This document shows positions 6,300-12,985 of a stretch of 13,424 bases of DNA, piece after piece. Positions within the stretch are counted from its first letter, which is position 1. Each line of letters begins with the position of its first letter. Position numbers and translations under genes: made by a program. Under the pieces are notes generated by a model, which searched no databases, was not told the DNA's origin, and saw nothing but the letters and a program-made list of their open reading frames with translations. Source of the DNA: Nitrospirota bacterium (GTDB lineage Bacteria > Nitrospirota > Thermodesulfovibrionia > Thermodesulfovibrionales > JdFR-88); contig JAJYJB010000071.1 in the NCBI GenBank assembly GCA_021789735.1, positions 1 to 13,424 on the forward strand, written 5' to 3'.

Positions 6300-7226
6300 T
6301 TGTTCGACCTGAAGGAATATCTTTCCGGCAAGGGCCGGCTCGTTGACGCCTGGCTGCGCGAATATTTTGCAAGCTCCCCGGTAAGGCCCGGCCTCTTCAA
6401 AGAGGCGATGGAGTACTCGATAAACGCGGGCGGCAAGAGGCTAAGGCCGGTTCTGGCGCTTGCCTCGTTCGAGGCCTCCGGAGGGAAAAACCCCCAGGCC
6501 ATACTCCGTTACGCCTGCGCCCTTGAGCTCATACACACCTATTCCCTGATACATGACGATCTTCCCGCCATGGACGACGACGACCTGAGGAGGGGAAAGC
6601 CCACAAACCACAAGGTCTATGGCGAGGGCATGGCCATACTGGCGGGCGACGGCCTTCTGACGGAGGCCTTTCATATGCTGTCGGTCCCTGATGGCGGGAT
6701 AGGGCCTGACGTCCTGCTGGCGGTGATAAGGGATGTTGCCAGACGGGCCGGCCTTTACGGGATGGTTGCAGGCCAGGCCCAGGACATCCTGTGCGATCAG
6801 GGCCATCAGGCGGGGCCATCAGGCGCCGGCCTTTTGCCTTCCGGCCCGGAGGTGATAGAGTTTATCCATATGCACAAGACCGCCCAGCTCATAACCGCAT
6901 CCGTAAGGATGGGGGGCATGCTTGCCGGGGCCGGCGCCGCCGGGCTTGATGCCCTCACCGCCTATGGGGAGGCTGTGGGGCTTGCCTTTCAGGTGGCAGA
7001 TGATATTCTTGACGTAAAAGGCGAGACGGCCCTGATGGGAAAAACGGCCGGCTCCGATGAGCGCAAGAGCAAGCTTACATATCCTTCCGTTTACGGGGTT
7101 GAAAGGGCGGAGCAGAAGGCCCGGGACCTGGTGGAGAAGGCTCTTGCCTCGCTCGACGGCTTCTTCGGTCCGGGGGCAGTGCCCCTGCGGGCCGTAGCCG
7201 GGTATATAATCGAAAGAAAAAGCTAA
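6300..7226 (+). CDS. ispA: Farnesyl diphosphate synthase-type polyprenyl synthase
   Basis: This trans-prenyltransferase condenses isopentenyl diphosphate with DMAPP and geranyl diphosphate, typically to C15 farnesyl diphosphate, in the cytoplasm. The 308-residue protein has GGKRLRP (44-50), the first Asp-rich motif DDLPAMD (86-92), HKT (192-194) and the second Asp-rich motif DDILD (234-238), followed by GKTAGSDERKSKLTYPS. All catalytic features are present. The start is TTG at 6300, chosen because AGGTGG lies 6 nt upstream, overlapping the guaA stop. dxs begins 15 bp downstream, so substrate supply and use are in one operon. Residues about 164-183 form a Gly/Pro-rich insert encoded by a perfect 13-bp tandem repeat (6800-6825). 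Product chain length (C10, C15 or C20) cannot be fixed from sequence; the ispA/dxs pairing favours C15. Confidence 0.9.
   Translation: MFDLKEYLSGKGRLVDAWLREYFASSPVRPGLFKEAMEYSINAGGKRLRPVLALASFEASGGKNPQAILRYACALELIHTYSLIHDDLPAMDDDDLRRGKPTNHKVYGEGMAILAGDGLLTEAFHMLSVPDGGIGPDVLLAVIRDVARRAGLYGMVAGQAQDILCDQGHQAGPSGAGLLPSGPEVIEFIHMHKTAQLITASVRMGGMLAGAGAAGLDALTAYGEAVGLAFQVADDILDVKGETALMGKTAGSDERKSKLTYPSVYGVERAEQKARDLVEKALASLDGFFGPGAVPLRAVAGYIIERKS
6800..6825 (+). repeat. Perfect 13-bp tandem duplication inside ispA
   Basis: GGGCCATCAGGCG occurs twice back to back (6800-6812 and 6813-6825). Because 13 is not a multiple of three, the two copies are read in different frames and encode different residues. 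Loss or gain of a copy would shift the reading frame of ispA. Confidence 0.85.
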
Positions 7227-7240
7227 GGGAGCGCCCGAAA

Positions 7241-9130
7241 ATGCTAGAGTTTATCGATGGGCCTGAGGACCTGAAGGGCCTTGAAGAAAAGGAGCTTGTG
7301 CCCCTTTGCTCTGAGATCAGGGAGTTCATAATAAGCAATGTCTCAATGAATGGCGGACACCTTGCTTCCAACCTTGGAGTTGTGGAGCTTACCGTGGGCC
7401 TCCATTACGTTTTTAACTGCCCCGGGGACAAGTTCGTCTGGGACGTCGGGCATCAGAGCTACACTCACAAGATACTTACCGGAAGGCAGAAGGGTTTTTC
7501 AAAACTGAGGAAGCGGGGCGGGGTCTCCGGTTTCACAAAACCCGAGGAGAGCCCCTGTGACGCGTTCATAGCGGGGCACAGCTCCACTTCCATTTCGGCC
7601 GCGGTTGGCCTTGCCGAGGCGAGGGACAGGCTTGGAGCAAAATATAAGGTTGTGGCCATCATCGGGGACGGCTCCCTTACCTCCGGGCTTGCCTTCGAGG
7701 GGCTCAATCAGGCCGGCCATCTGAAAAAAGACCTCATCGTTATCCTTAACGACAACGAGATGTCCATATCCAAAAACGTGGGGGCCCTGGCGGCCTACTT
7801 GAACAGGATACTCACCGGCGACCTCTACATGAAGTTCAAGAACTCCACCAGGGAGCTCTTGAAAAGCATCCCAAGGTTCGGCCCTCCCATGAGCAAGGCG
7901 GCCCAGAAGATAGAGGAGGCGTTCAAGGGGATAGTCCTTCCCGGGATGCTCTTTGAGGAGCTTGGCTTCAACTACATAGGGCCGATAGACGGGCATGACA
8001 TGGGCGCGGTGCTGGAAACGCTGCGCAGCGCGGCGGCCCTTAAGGGGCCCGTTCTGATACATGCCGTCACGAAAAAGGGCAAGGGATACGGGCCGTCAGA
8101 GAAAAACCCGTGCGCCTTTCACGGCGTTGGGCCGTTTGAGGTGGAAACCGGCAAGACGCCTTCCGGCTCCCTCTCCTACAGCGACTGCTTCGGCAAGGCG
8201 CTTTCGGCCTGCGCCAGGACGGACCCTCGGGTGATAGCCATTACCGCCGCCATGAAGGAGGGCACGGGGCTTAACGTGTTCGAAAAGGAGTTCCCTGACA
8301 GGCTCTACGATGTGGGCATCGCCGAGCCGCACGCGGTGGTGTTTGCGGCCGGGCTTGCAAAATCCGGCCTCAGGCCGGTGGTGGCCATATACTCCACCTT
8401 TCTCCAGAGGGGCTACGACGAGATAATCCATGACGTCTGCCTCCAGAAACTGCCGGTGGTCTTTGCCATAGACAGGGCCGGGGTGGTCGGCGAGGACGGC
8501 CCGACCCACCACGGCATGTTCGACCTCTCATATCTGAGGCACATCCCGAACCTTACGCTCATGGCCCCGAAGGACGCGCCGGAGCTTGAGGCGATGCTCA
8601 GGTACGCCATTGCCTTGAACGGGCCCGCCGCCATCAGGTATCCCAGGGGCAAGGCGCTGGCCGCCGGGGTTTTACAGACGGAAATATCCGCCGGAAGCGC
8701 CGAGCTTTTGAAGGACGGGGCCGGCGCCGCCATCCTTGCCATAGGCAACATGGCGCTTGAGGGCCTGGAGGCCGCAAGGATGCTTGAGCAGGAGGGGTTG
8801 AGCGTATCGGTCTACAACATGAGGTTCGTAAAACCCATGGACGAGGAGGCCCTGAGGCGCGCGGCGGCAACGGGCAGGGTGATCACGGTGGAGGACAACG
8901 CGGTCATGGGCGGTTTCGGGTCCGCCGTATCTGAGGCGCTCATGCGCATGGGGCTCGGGGGCATATCGTTTCTGTCCATGGGATACCGGGATGCCTTCGT
9001 GGAGCACGGCAGCCAGGCGGAGCTGCGGGCGATGTCCGGCCTTGACGCCAATGGCATATTCAAGGCTGTAAAGGCCCTCATGACCTCTCCCGTCCAGGGC
9101 AGGCTGCGCACCGTCCGGCCGTCAAGTTGA
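7241..9130 (+). CDS. dxs: 1-deoxy-D-xylulose-5-phosphate synthase
   Basis: Dxs is a thiamine-diphosphate enzyme joining pyruvate and glyceraldehyde 3-phosphate, the first step of the MEP isoprenoid pathway. The 629-residue protein is full length. Visible are GGHLASNLGVVELTVGLH (38-55), WDVGHQSYTHKILTGR (67-82), GHSSTSISAAVGLA (112-125), the ThDP/Mg motif GDGSLTSG (142-149) with NDNEMSISKNVG (170-181), the catalytic IAEPHAV (Glu362), FLQRGYDE and DRAGVVGEDGPTHHG (411-425). The residue after the catalytic Glu is normally Gln (AEQHAV) but here is Pro363. The ATG at 7241 has AAGGGAG about 9 nt upstream, just after the ispA stop. A small zinc-ribbon gene follows 80 bp later. Codon use is host-like. 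Confidence 0.96.
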   Translation: MLEFIDGPEDLKGLEEKELVPLCSEIREFIISNVSMNGGHLASNLGVVELTVGLHYVFNCPGDKFVWDVGHQSYTHKILTGRQKGFSKLRKRGGVSGFTKPEESPCDAFIAGHSSTSISAAVGLAEARDRLGAKYKVVAIIGDGSLTSGLAFEGLNQAGHLKKDLIVILNDNEMSISKNVGALAAYLNRILTGDLYMKFKNSTRELLKSIPRFGPPMSKAAQKIEEAFKGIVLPGMLFEELGFNYIGPIDGHDMGAVLETLRSAAALKGPVLIHAVTKKGKGYGPSEKNPCAFHGVGPFEVETGKTPSGSLSYSDCFGKALSACARTDPRVIAITAAMKEGTGLNVFEKEFPDRLYDVGIAEPHAVVFAAGLAKSGLRPVVAIYSTFLQRGYDEIIHDVCLQKLPVVFAIDRAGVVGEDGPTHHGMFDLSYLRHIPNLTLMAPKDAPELEAMLRYAIALNGPAAIRYPRGKALAAGVLQTEISAGSAELLKDGAGAAILAIGNMALEGLEAARMLEQEGLSVSVYNMRFVKPMDEEALRRAAATGRVITVEDNAVMGGFGSAVSEALMRMGLGGISFLSMGYRDAFVEHGSQAELRAMSGLDANGIFKAVKALMTSPVQGRLRTVRPSS

Positions 9131-9210
9131 TGTCCGGGCGTTAAAAAAGTTTTTAAAAAAAATTCAACGGCGCGCAAAAAAATCAAAAAAAAAAGGAGAG
9201 GCGGTACATC
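9131..9210 (+). other. A-rich spacer between dxs and the zinc-ribbon gene
   Basis: The spacer is dominated by A-runs, in sharp contrast to the GC-rich surroundings. It contains a 7-bp self-complementary unit (TTAAAAA / TTTTTAA near 9142-9157) and ends in GGAGAGGCGG (9195-9204), the ribosome binding region. No terminator or clear promoter is seen, so read-through from dxs is likely. A-runs may keep the site unstructured. Confidence 0.5.
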
Positions 9211-9426
9211 TTGGATCTGGAACCTGTCTGCTGGCTTCAGTGCCCAAAGTGCAAAAAACAGAGCAAGTTCAAGTTGAGGGACATCGTGCGGGGCGTGCAG
9301 GCGAAATGCAGGCTCTGCCAGACCCCCATAGAGGTGAGGCAGGAAGGACTGGCCGAGACGCGCCAGAACTTGAAGTCCATGCTTGGGGAGTTGGCGAAAA
9401 AGGGCTTACCTGATAATCAGGTCTGA
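9211..9426 (+). CDS. Small zinc-ribbon protein of unknown function
   Basis: This 71-residue protein has a CPKC pair (C11, C14) and a CRLC pair (C33, C36), an arrangement typical of a single zinc ribbon; an extra Cys7 precedes them. The tail (about 45-71) is predicted to be helical and polar. I do not recognise the family beyond that. The start is TTG at 9211; the purine-rich GGAGAGGCGG upstream and the Cys motif close to the N-terminus support it. It is the last gene of the guaA-ispA-dxs run. Its final 21 bp overlap the 3' end of the convergent DUF2007-like gene, with a palindrome covering both C-termini. Zinc binding is inferred from the motif; a nucleic-acid or protein partner is unknown. 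Confidence 0.7.
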   Translation: MDLEPVCWLQCPKCKKQSKFKLRDIVRGVQAKCRLCQTPIEVRQEGLAETRQNLKSMLGELAKKGLPDNQV

Positions 9427-9657
9427 GAGTCCCGCGTCCTCAAGGAGTTTCAGGCAATCCTCATATGTCTCCTCGGGCACCAGGAACATGATGCCCTTCT
9501 TCATGGTGCCGAATATTATCCCGAATATGCTCCTGCCCGCAAGCGGCGTGATCTCGAAGGTGTAGTCGACGCCTGCCCCGTCAAGGACGGACTCGATCCT
9601 CCTGGCGTCCCGCATGTTCGCGGCCAGGCAGAGGGGGACCAGCTTCTTGTTTTCCAT
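9406..9657 (-). CDS. Small DUF2007-like protein (putative signal-transduction fold)
   Basis: The 83-residue product begins MENKKLVPLCLAANMRDARR and resembles the DUF2007 group. It opens with a beta strand and a helix that begins an 'identify changes in the pair' pattern (ARRIESVLDGAGVDY), followed by a Gly-rich middle and a VPEETYEDCLKLLEDAGL helix. Proteins of this fold are often annotated as putative signal-transducing proteins, with little experimental support. An upstream ATG at 9681 adds eight residues. The ATG at 9657 is preferred because the -10 box at 9687-9692 would start the mRNA at about 9680, giving a leader of roughly 23 nt with GAAG before the ATG. The gene converges on and overlaps the zinc-ribbon gene by 21 bp, so expression of the two may interfere. 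Family assignment is by pattern, not alignment. Confidence 0.55.
   Translation of the reverse strand: MENKKLVPLCLAANMRDARRIESVLDGAGVDYTFEITPLAGRSIFGIIFGTMKKGIMFLVPEETYEDCLKLLEDAGLSDLIIR
9408..9422. repeat. 15-bp palindrome in the tail-to-tail gene overlap
   Basis: ACCTGAT and ATCAGGT flank a single A, giving a perfect inverted repeat. It lies inside the 21-bp overlap of the two convergent genes and encodes the last residues of both (DNQV on the plus strand, LIIR on the minus strand). Confidence 0.75.
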
Positions 9658-9686
9658 ATCTTCAGGCAGACGCCTTGGCATGATTC

Positions 9687-9695
9687 AATATAACA
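9687..9695 (-). promoter_or_regulatory. Extended -10 promoter element of the DUF2007-like gene
   Basis: On the minus strand the sequence reads TGTTATATT, a TGn extension followed by TATATT (9687-9692). No good -35 box is seen. An A-run (complement of 9719-9729) lies further upstream and could act as an UP element. The start site would fall close to 9680. Confidence 0.4.
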
Positions 9696-9697
9696 TG

Positions 9698-9729
9698 AAA
9701 GGGGAAGGCTGTTTTCCCTTTTTTTTTTT
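9698..9729 (+). terminator. Intrinsic terminator with an 11-T tail
   Basis: AAAGGGGAA (9698-9706) pairs with TTCCC plus the start of the T-run (9714-9722), including one G-T pair, around a 7-nt loop. Eleven T (9719-9729) follow the stem core. On the plus strand it could stop transcripts from the guaA-dxs operon that read through the antisense DUF2007-like gene. The T-rich tail is clear; the GC core of the stem is short. Confidence 0.5.
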
Positions 9730-9792
9730 CATTTTTGAGATTTTTTAAATCGCCCACGCCATTAATTGGCTTGCCGGTGCCTGAAATGTTAG

Positions 9793-9836
9793 ACATGCCC
9801 TGCTTGTGGTGATAACATTGCAACACAGGGACATGT
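9793..9836. repeat. Imperfect inverted repeat upstream of the first radical SAM gene
   Basis: ACATG+CCCTG (9793-9802) pairs with CAGGG + CATGT (9826-9830, 9832-9836), interrupted by one bulged A (9831). The loop is 23 nt. It lies about 46 bp before the GTG start in a 200-bp intergenic region with no other gene. It may be regulatory; no protein-binding consensus is recognised. Confidence 0.4.
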
Positions 9837-9881
9837 ATCTGAAACAGGGCCAGACTCTCTGGCAGGGGGGAGGATGTCTTT

Positions 9882-11210
9882 GTGCCTAAACTTCTGATCA
9901 TTCAGGCGGCTACCTACCGCTCTCGCGAAGACCGCCGTCCGCTCAGGATCCGCAAGCGCAAGCTGGTCGGCGCCGTCATGCCTTACCTGGCAGCAATGGC
10001 CCCGGACGATTGGCATGTGACGCTGTGCGACGACGCGATCGAGGAGCCCGATTACGGTGGCCGGTACGATGTTGTAGCCATCACGGTGCGTACCGTGACC
10101 TCGCTCAGGGCCTTCGAGATCGCCGACAGGTTCCGCGAGAGAGGGGTCACCGTTCTGATGGGCGGGCCCCATGCAACCTTCTACCACGAGGAGATGGCCG
10201 GCCACGCCAGCGCCGTTTGCATCTGCGAGGGCGAGGAGATCTTTCCGCAGATGCTCGCGGACGCCGCAGCGGGGCGCCTGCAGAGGTTCTACAGGCGGAG
10301 GGAGGCCGCAAGCCTCTCAGGCATGGCGACGCCGCGCTGGGACCTGCTTGCCCCGAAAAACCATGTCTTTTATAGCCCGTACGTCATCCAGCAGTCGCGC
10401 GGCTGTCCGTACACCTGTGACTTCTGCGCCGAGCGCCGGCTGAACGGCGACTACGGCTGGCGCTGCCGCCCCAGCGACGAGATCGTCGCGGAGATCAAGA
10501 AGTGCGGGTCGCGCCACATCTTCTTTGCCGCCAGCCAATTCGTGGGCCACAAAGCCCGCACGATGGAGCTCCTTGAGAAACTGGTCCCGCTCAAGATCCA
10601 TTGGTCGGCGCTGTTCTCCCCGCGCTTCGGCCTCGACGAGGAATTTCTGGACCTGGCTAAGCGCTCGGGGCTGCTCCACGTCAACATGGGGATAGAGAGT
10701 GTTTCCCAGAAGACGTTGCAGAGCATGCACAAAGACTTCAACCATGTCCAGACCTATGTGGATATGATCGAGAACCTGAACAAGCGCAATATCAGCTACT
10801 CGTTTAACTTCGTGCTCGGCGGCGACACTGATGATGTCGAGGTGATGTCCACGACGCTGGACTTCGTGCAGAAATACAAGGTGCCGGCCGCCTATTTCAA
10901 CCTCCTGGCGCCCTTGCGGGGCACGCCCCTCCATGACCGCATGAAGGCCGATGGCGCCATCCTGGACGAGCCCAATCTGGAGCGCTGGGCCGGCGTGCAC
11001 TGCCACTTTCACCCCAAGCTCATGACCATGGAACAGTTGATGGATGGTATCAGGCGAATGCAGCGCGAGTTGTACTCGTGGGGCTCCATGTTCCGCCGCC
11101 TGCGCTTCCCTCCGCGCTCACTGGCCGACTTTGCATCCTGGAACATCAACCTGACCCAGCGCCGGGTGGCGTACCGCTCTCAGTACATGAACGAGTTCAG
11201 CGAGTTCTGA
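9882..11210 (+). CDS. B12-binding domain radical SAM protein, codon use unlike neighbours
   Basis: The 442-residue protein has an N-terminal cobalamin-binding-type Rossmann domain (about 1-140, with VLMGGPHATFYHEE at 91-104 and CEGEEIFPQ at 115-123). A radical SAM barrel follows, with SRGCPYTCDFC (Cys175, Cys179, Cys182 for the 4Fe-4S cluster). The C-terminus contains RGTPLHDRM and a Trp/Tyr-rich tail as in many B12-radical SAM proteins. The classic DxHxxG cobalamin ligand motif is not seen. Relatives include methylases, mutases and ring-forming enzymes, so the substrate cannot be named. The GTG start has GGAGG with an 8-nt spacer. It uses ATC for 17 of 19 isoleucines and mostly CGN arginine, opposite to guaA and dxs, which suggests horizontal transfer. 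It converges on the second radical SAM gene 23 bp away. Confidence 0.85.
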   Translation: MPKLLIIQAATYRSREDRRPLRIRKRKLVGAVMPYLAAMAPDDWHVTLCDDAIEEPDYGGRYDVVAITVRTVTSLRAFEIADRFRERGVTVLMGGPHATFYHEEMAGHASAVCICEGEEIFPQMLADAAAGRLQRFYRRREAASLSGMATPRWDLLAPKNHVFYSPYVIQQSRGCPYTCDFCAERRLNGDYGWRCRPSDEIVAEIKKCGSRHIFFAASQFVGHKARTMELLEKLVPLKIHWSALFSPRFGLDEEFLDLAKRSGLLHVNMGIESVSQKTLQSMHKDFNHVQTYVDMIENLNKRNISYSFNFVLGGDTDDVEVMSTTLDFVQKYKVPAAYFNLLAPLRGTPLHDRMKADGAILDEPNLERWAGVHCHFHPKLMTMEQLMDGIRRMQRELYSWGSMFRRLRFPPRSLADFASWNINLTQRRVAYRSQYMNEFSEF

Positions 11211-11233
11211 GGGCCGTTCGCCGTGTCATGGGC

Positions 11234-12532
11234 TCAGACGCTCCAGCGCTCGTGGGTCCTGCACGTCTCATCCAGGTAGTCCCATATCCATTCCCTTATG
11301 GCGGGGGACATGTAGAACGCGGGGAAAAGAAGGTCCTGTCCCGGGGCCACCTGTTCCTCTTCGCGCGCGATCTTCTCCAGCCCGGTGCCCGGATATATGC
11401 GGATGCCCGCTTTCATGGAAACGACCGCCGGGGCCAACTCCTCCATGAACTCCACGCTCCGCCTTACCGTGTCCCGGTCCTCTCCGGGTCCGCCCAGAAG
11501 CAGGAAACCGGAGTATTTTATGTCGTGCCTGCGGGCGAGGGCCGCCATTTCTCTGACCTTCTTAAGCGTAAACCCTTTTTTCAGGTTTCTAAGCACAGGC
11601 TCCGCTCCGGACTCGTTGCCAAGGCTCATGAAAACGCAGCCCGCCCTGCGCATGAGGCCGAACAGTTCATCGTCTCCATAGGCGGGGTTCATGATTGCCT
11701 GCCACTCGATGGAAAGACCGCTTTTGATGACGCCGCGGCAAAAGTCCTTCGCGTTTGAAAGCGGGAAATTAAAGACGTTGTCCGCAAGAAAGAACCGCCT
11801 GATGCCGCGTCTTTCATTCAGGTAAGCCATTTCCCCTACCACGTCCTCGATCTTTCTTGCGCGGCAGCACGTCCCTTCCGTAAACGGAGTGGAGCAGTAA
11901 ATGCATTTCATATGGCATCCCCGCTTGGACTGGACCGTAACACATCCGGGCATGGTGCCCGAGCTGTAATCCTGGTACGAGCTGACCTCGAAATCGTCGT
12001 ACGAGGGCCGCACCCATTCGTCCAGATCGGCGATAAAATCCGGCGGGTTTACCACGGCCCGGCCCCCTTCCATCCGGACGGCGCCCGGCAGGCGGCTGAT
12101 GGACTCCCCTCTTTCAAGCGCCGCAAGCAGTCTGGTAAAAGCCTTCTCCCCCTCGCCGAATACGCCCAGGTCGGCGCCAAGGTACTGAAGGCATCCGGCT
12201 GGATGTATATTGAACCCCGCGCCTCCAAGCACCACCGGAGCCGCGCTGCGCTCCCTGCAGGACCGTATGATGCCGGTGAGGCCATCCAGATAAAAGACCG
12301 TGTTGCGGGAGTCCTGGTTGTCTAGGTTTCTTATCGAAAGGCTTATAACGCCGGGCCTGAAGTCCGTAAGCGCGGCCCGCAATTTTTCCTCCCAGTCACC
12401 CAGGAACATCATGTCCAGAACGGAAACCTCGTGCCCGGCCTTCCTGAGACTTCCGGCAACGCACGCCGCGCCAAGCGGAAAGGCCGCCAAGTGGGTGGTC
12501 TGTCTGTTTTCAGCTATCAGCAGGACCCGCAT
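11234..12532 (-). CDS. Second B12-binding domain radical SAM protein
   Basis: This 432-residue protein begins MRVLLIAENRQTTHLAAFPL and has a B12-binding-like domain (about 1-145, with VVLGGAGFNIHP at 100-111 and FGEGEKAF at 125-132). A radical SAM domain follows, with KRGCHMKCIYC (Cys206, Cys210, Cys213), ADNVFNF, SLGNESGAEPVLRNLKKGFT and LLLGGPGED. No DxHxxG motif is seen. Substrate unknown. A GTG at 12550 would add six residues, but the ATG at 12532 is preferred: AGGTGAGG lies upstream with a 12-nt spacer and the strand-forming MRVLLI matches family starts. Codon use (ATA, AGG) is host-like, unlike the convergent partner. It may act alone; no maturase or peptide precursor was found beside it. 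Confidence 0.85.
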   Translation of the reverse strand: MRVLLIAENRQTTHLAAFPLGAACVAGSLRKAGHEVSVLDMMFLGDWEEKLRAALTDFRPGVISLSIRNLDNQDSRNTVFYLDGLTGIIRSCRERSAAPVVLGGAGFNIHPAGCLQYLGADLGVFGEGEKAFTRLLAALERGESISRLPGAVRMEGGRAVVNPPDFIADLDEWVRPSYDDFEVSSYQDYSSGTMPGCVTVQSKRGCHMKCIYCSTPFTEGTCCRARKIEDVVGEMAYLNERRGIRRFFLADNVFNFPLSNAKDFCRGVIKSGLSIEWQAIMNPAYGDDELFGLMRRAGCVFMSLGNESGAEPVLRNLKKGFTLKKVREMAALARRHDIKYSGFLLLGGPGEDRDTVRRSVEFMEELAPAVVSMKAGIRIYPGTGLEKIAREEEQVAPGQDLLFPAFYMSPAIREWIWDYLDETCRTHERWSV

Positions 12533-12544
12533 ATTTTCAAAAAA

Positions 12545-12560
12545 CCTCACCTTTTTGGTG
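12545..12560 (-). promoter_or_regulatory. Ribosome binding site partly inside a small hairpin
   Basis: On the minus strand CACC-AAAAA-GGTG (12548-12560) can form a 4-bp stem whose 3' arm is part of the Shine-Dalgarno AGGTGAGG (12545-12552). Pairing would partly hide it. The stem is short, so a regulatory role is uncertain. Confidence 0.3.
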
Positions 12561-12827
12561 TAATGGACAACTGATTAATAATAACTGTTTTGTCCGGATC
12601 CACGAAAGAGTCCGTGAAGGGCTGCGGGCTTGGAAATTCACCGTGCTGCCATATCTTTAAATAAACTGTTTGTATGGACAATGCAACGGCCCGCGCATTA
12701 TGATGGGATCGCAGGCTTTTTCCTTAAAGCCTGCGCAGGAAAGGAGATTTACATTTTTGCTTTTTACATTTGATGCGGCTTGGTCCTGTCCCGCGGGCCA
12801 CAAAATATAAACCGGGGGGGGTCTGCG
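12551..12827. other. Intergenic region with GGACAA repeats and a 10-bp hairpin, no gene
   Basis: GGACAA occurs at 12565-12570, inverted at 12590-12595, and again at 12676-12681, each next to an AACTGTT-like element. A perfect 10-bp hairpin CGCAGGCTTT / AAAGCCTGCG with a 6-nt loop lies at 12710-12735, without a T-tract. TTTACATTT is repeated at 12748-12756 and 12763-12771. I found no recognisable remainder of the transposase here in any frame I read. Confidence 0.45.
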
Positions 12828-12985
12828 TCACGAAAGGAGCGCCTCCAGCGCTTTTGCACCGGCTGCCAGGACAGCCGTTCTCAGGGCTGACTCCCATGCC
12901 TCAAGGTCTGCCTTCTTTTCTCCGGCGGCCTTCCTCAGTATCCTTTTTACTTCCTCATCCTGCTCGATCAGGATTTCAGCAGTTT
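12828..12985 (-). pseudogene. Truncated transposase N-terminus (ISKra4-like), reached by -1 frameshift
   Basis: The segment reads KKTAEILIEQDEEVKRILRK and then DLEAWESALRTAVLAAGAKA, ending in LEALLS. The DLEA..ALR.A...AGA.ALE.LL pattern is what I recall from the N-terminus of ISKra4-family transposases; this rests on memory, not alignment. It has no start of its own. It is in the -1 frame of the DUF6788 gene, and a slip on the A8 run at 12983-12990 would join them into a 163-residue protein. After the stop no zinc-finger or catalytic domain follows, so the element is truncated and probably dead. Confidence 0.5.

Noticed and set aside
7499..8062. 187-codon minus-strand frame inside dxs
   Set aside because: Antisense to conserved Dxs motifs; no family features.
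12710..12735. 10-bp hairpin as a terminator
   Set aside because: The stem is perfect but no T-tract follows on either strand.
12540..12827. Remainder of the ISKra4-like transposase downstream of its stop
   Set aside because: I read the three minus-strand frames after the stop and saw no cysteine-rich or catalytic transposase motif.
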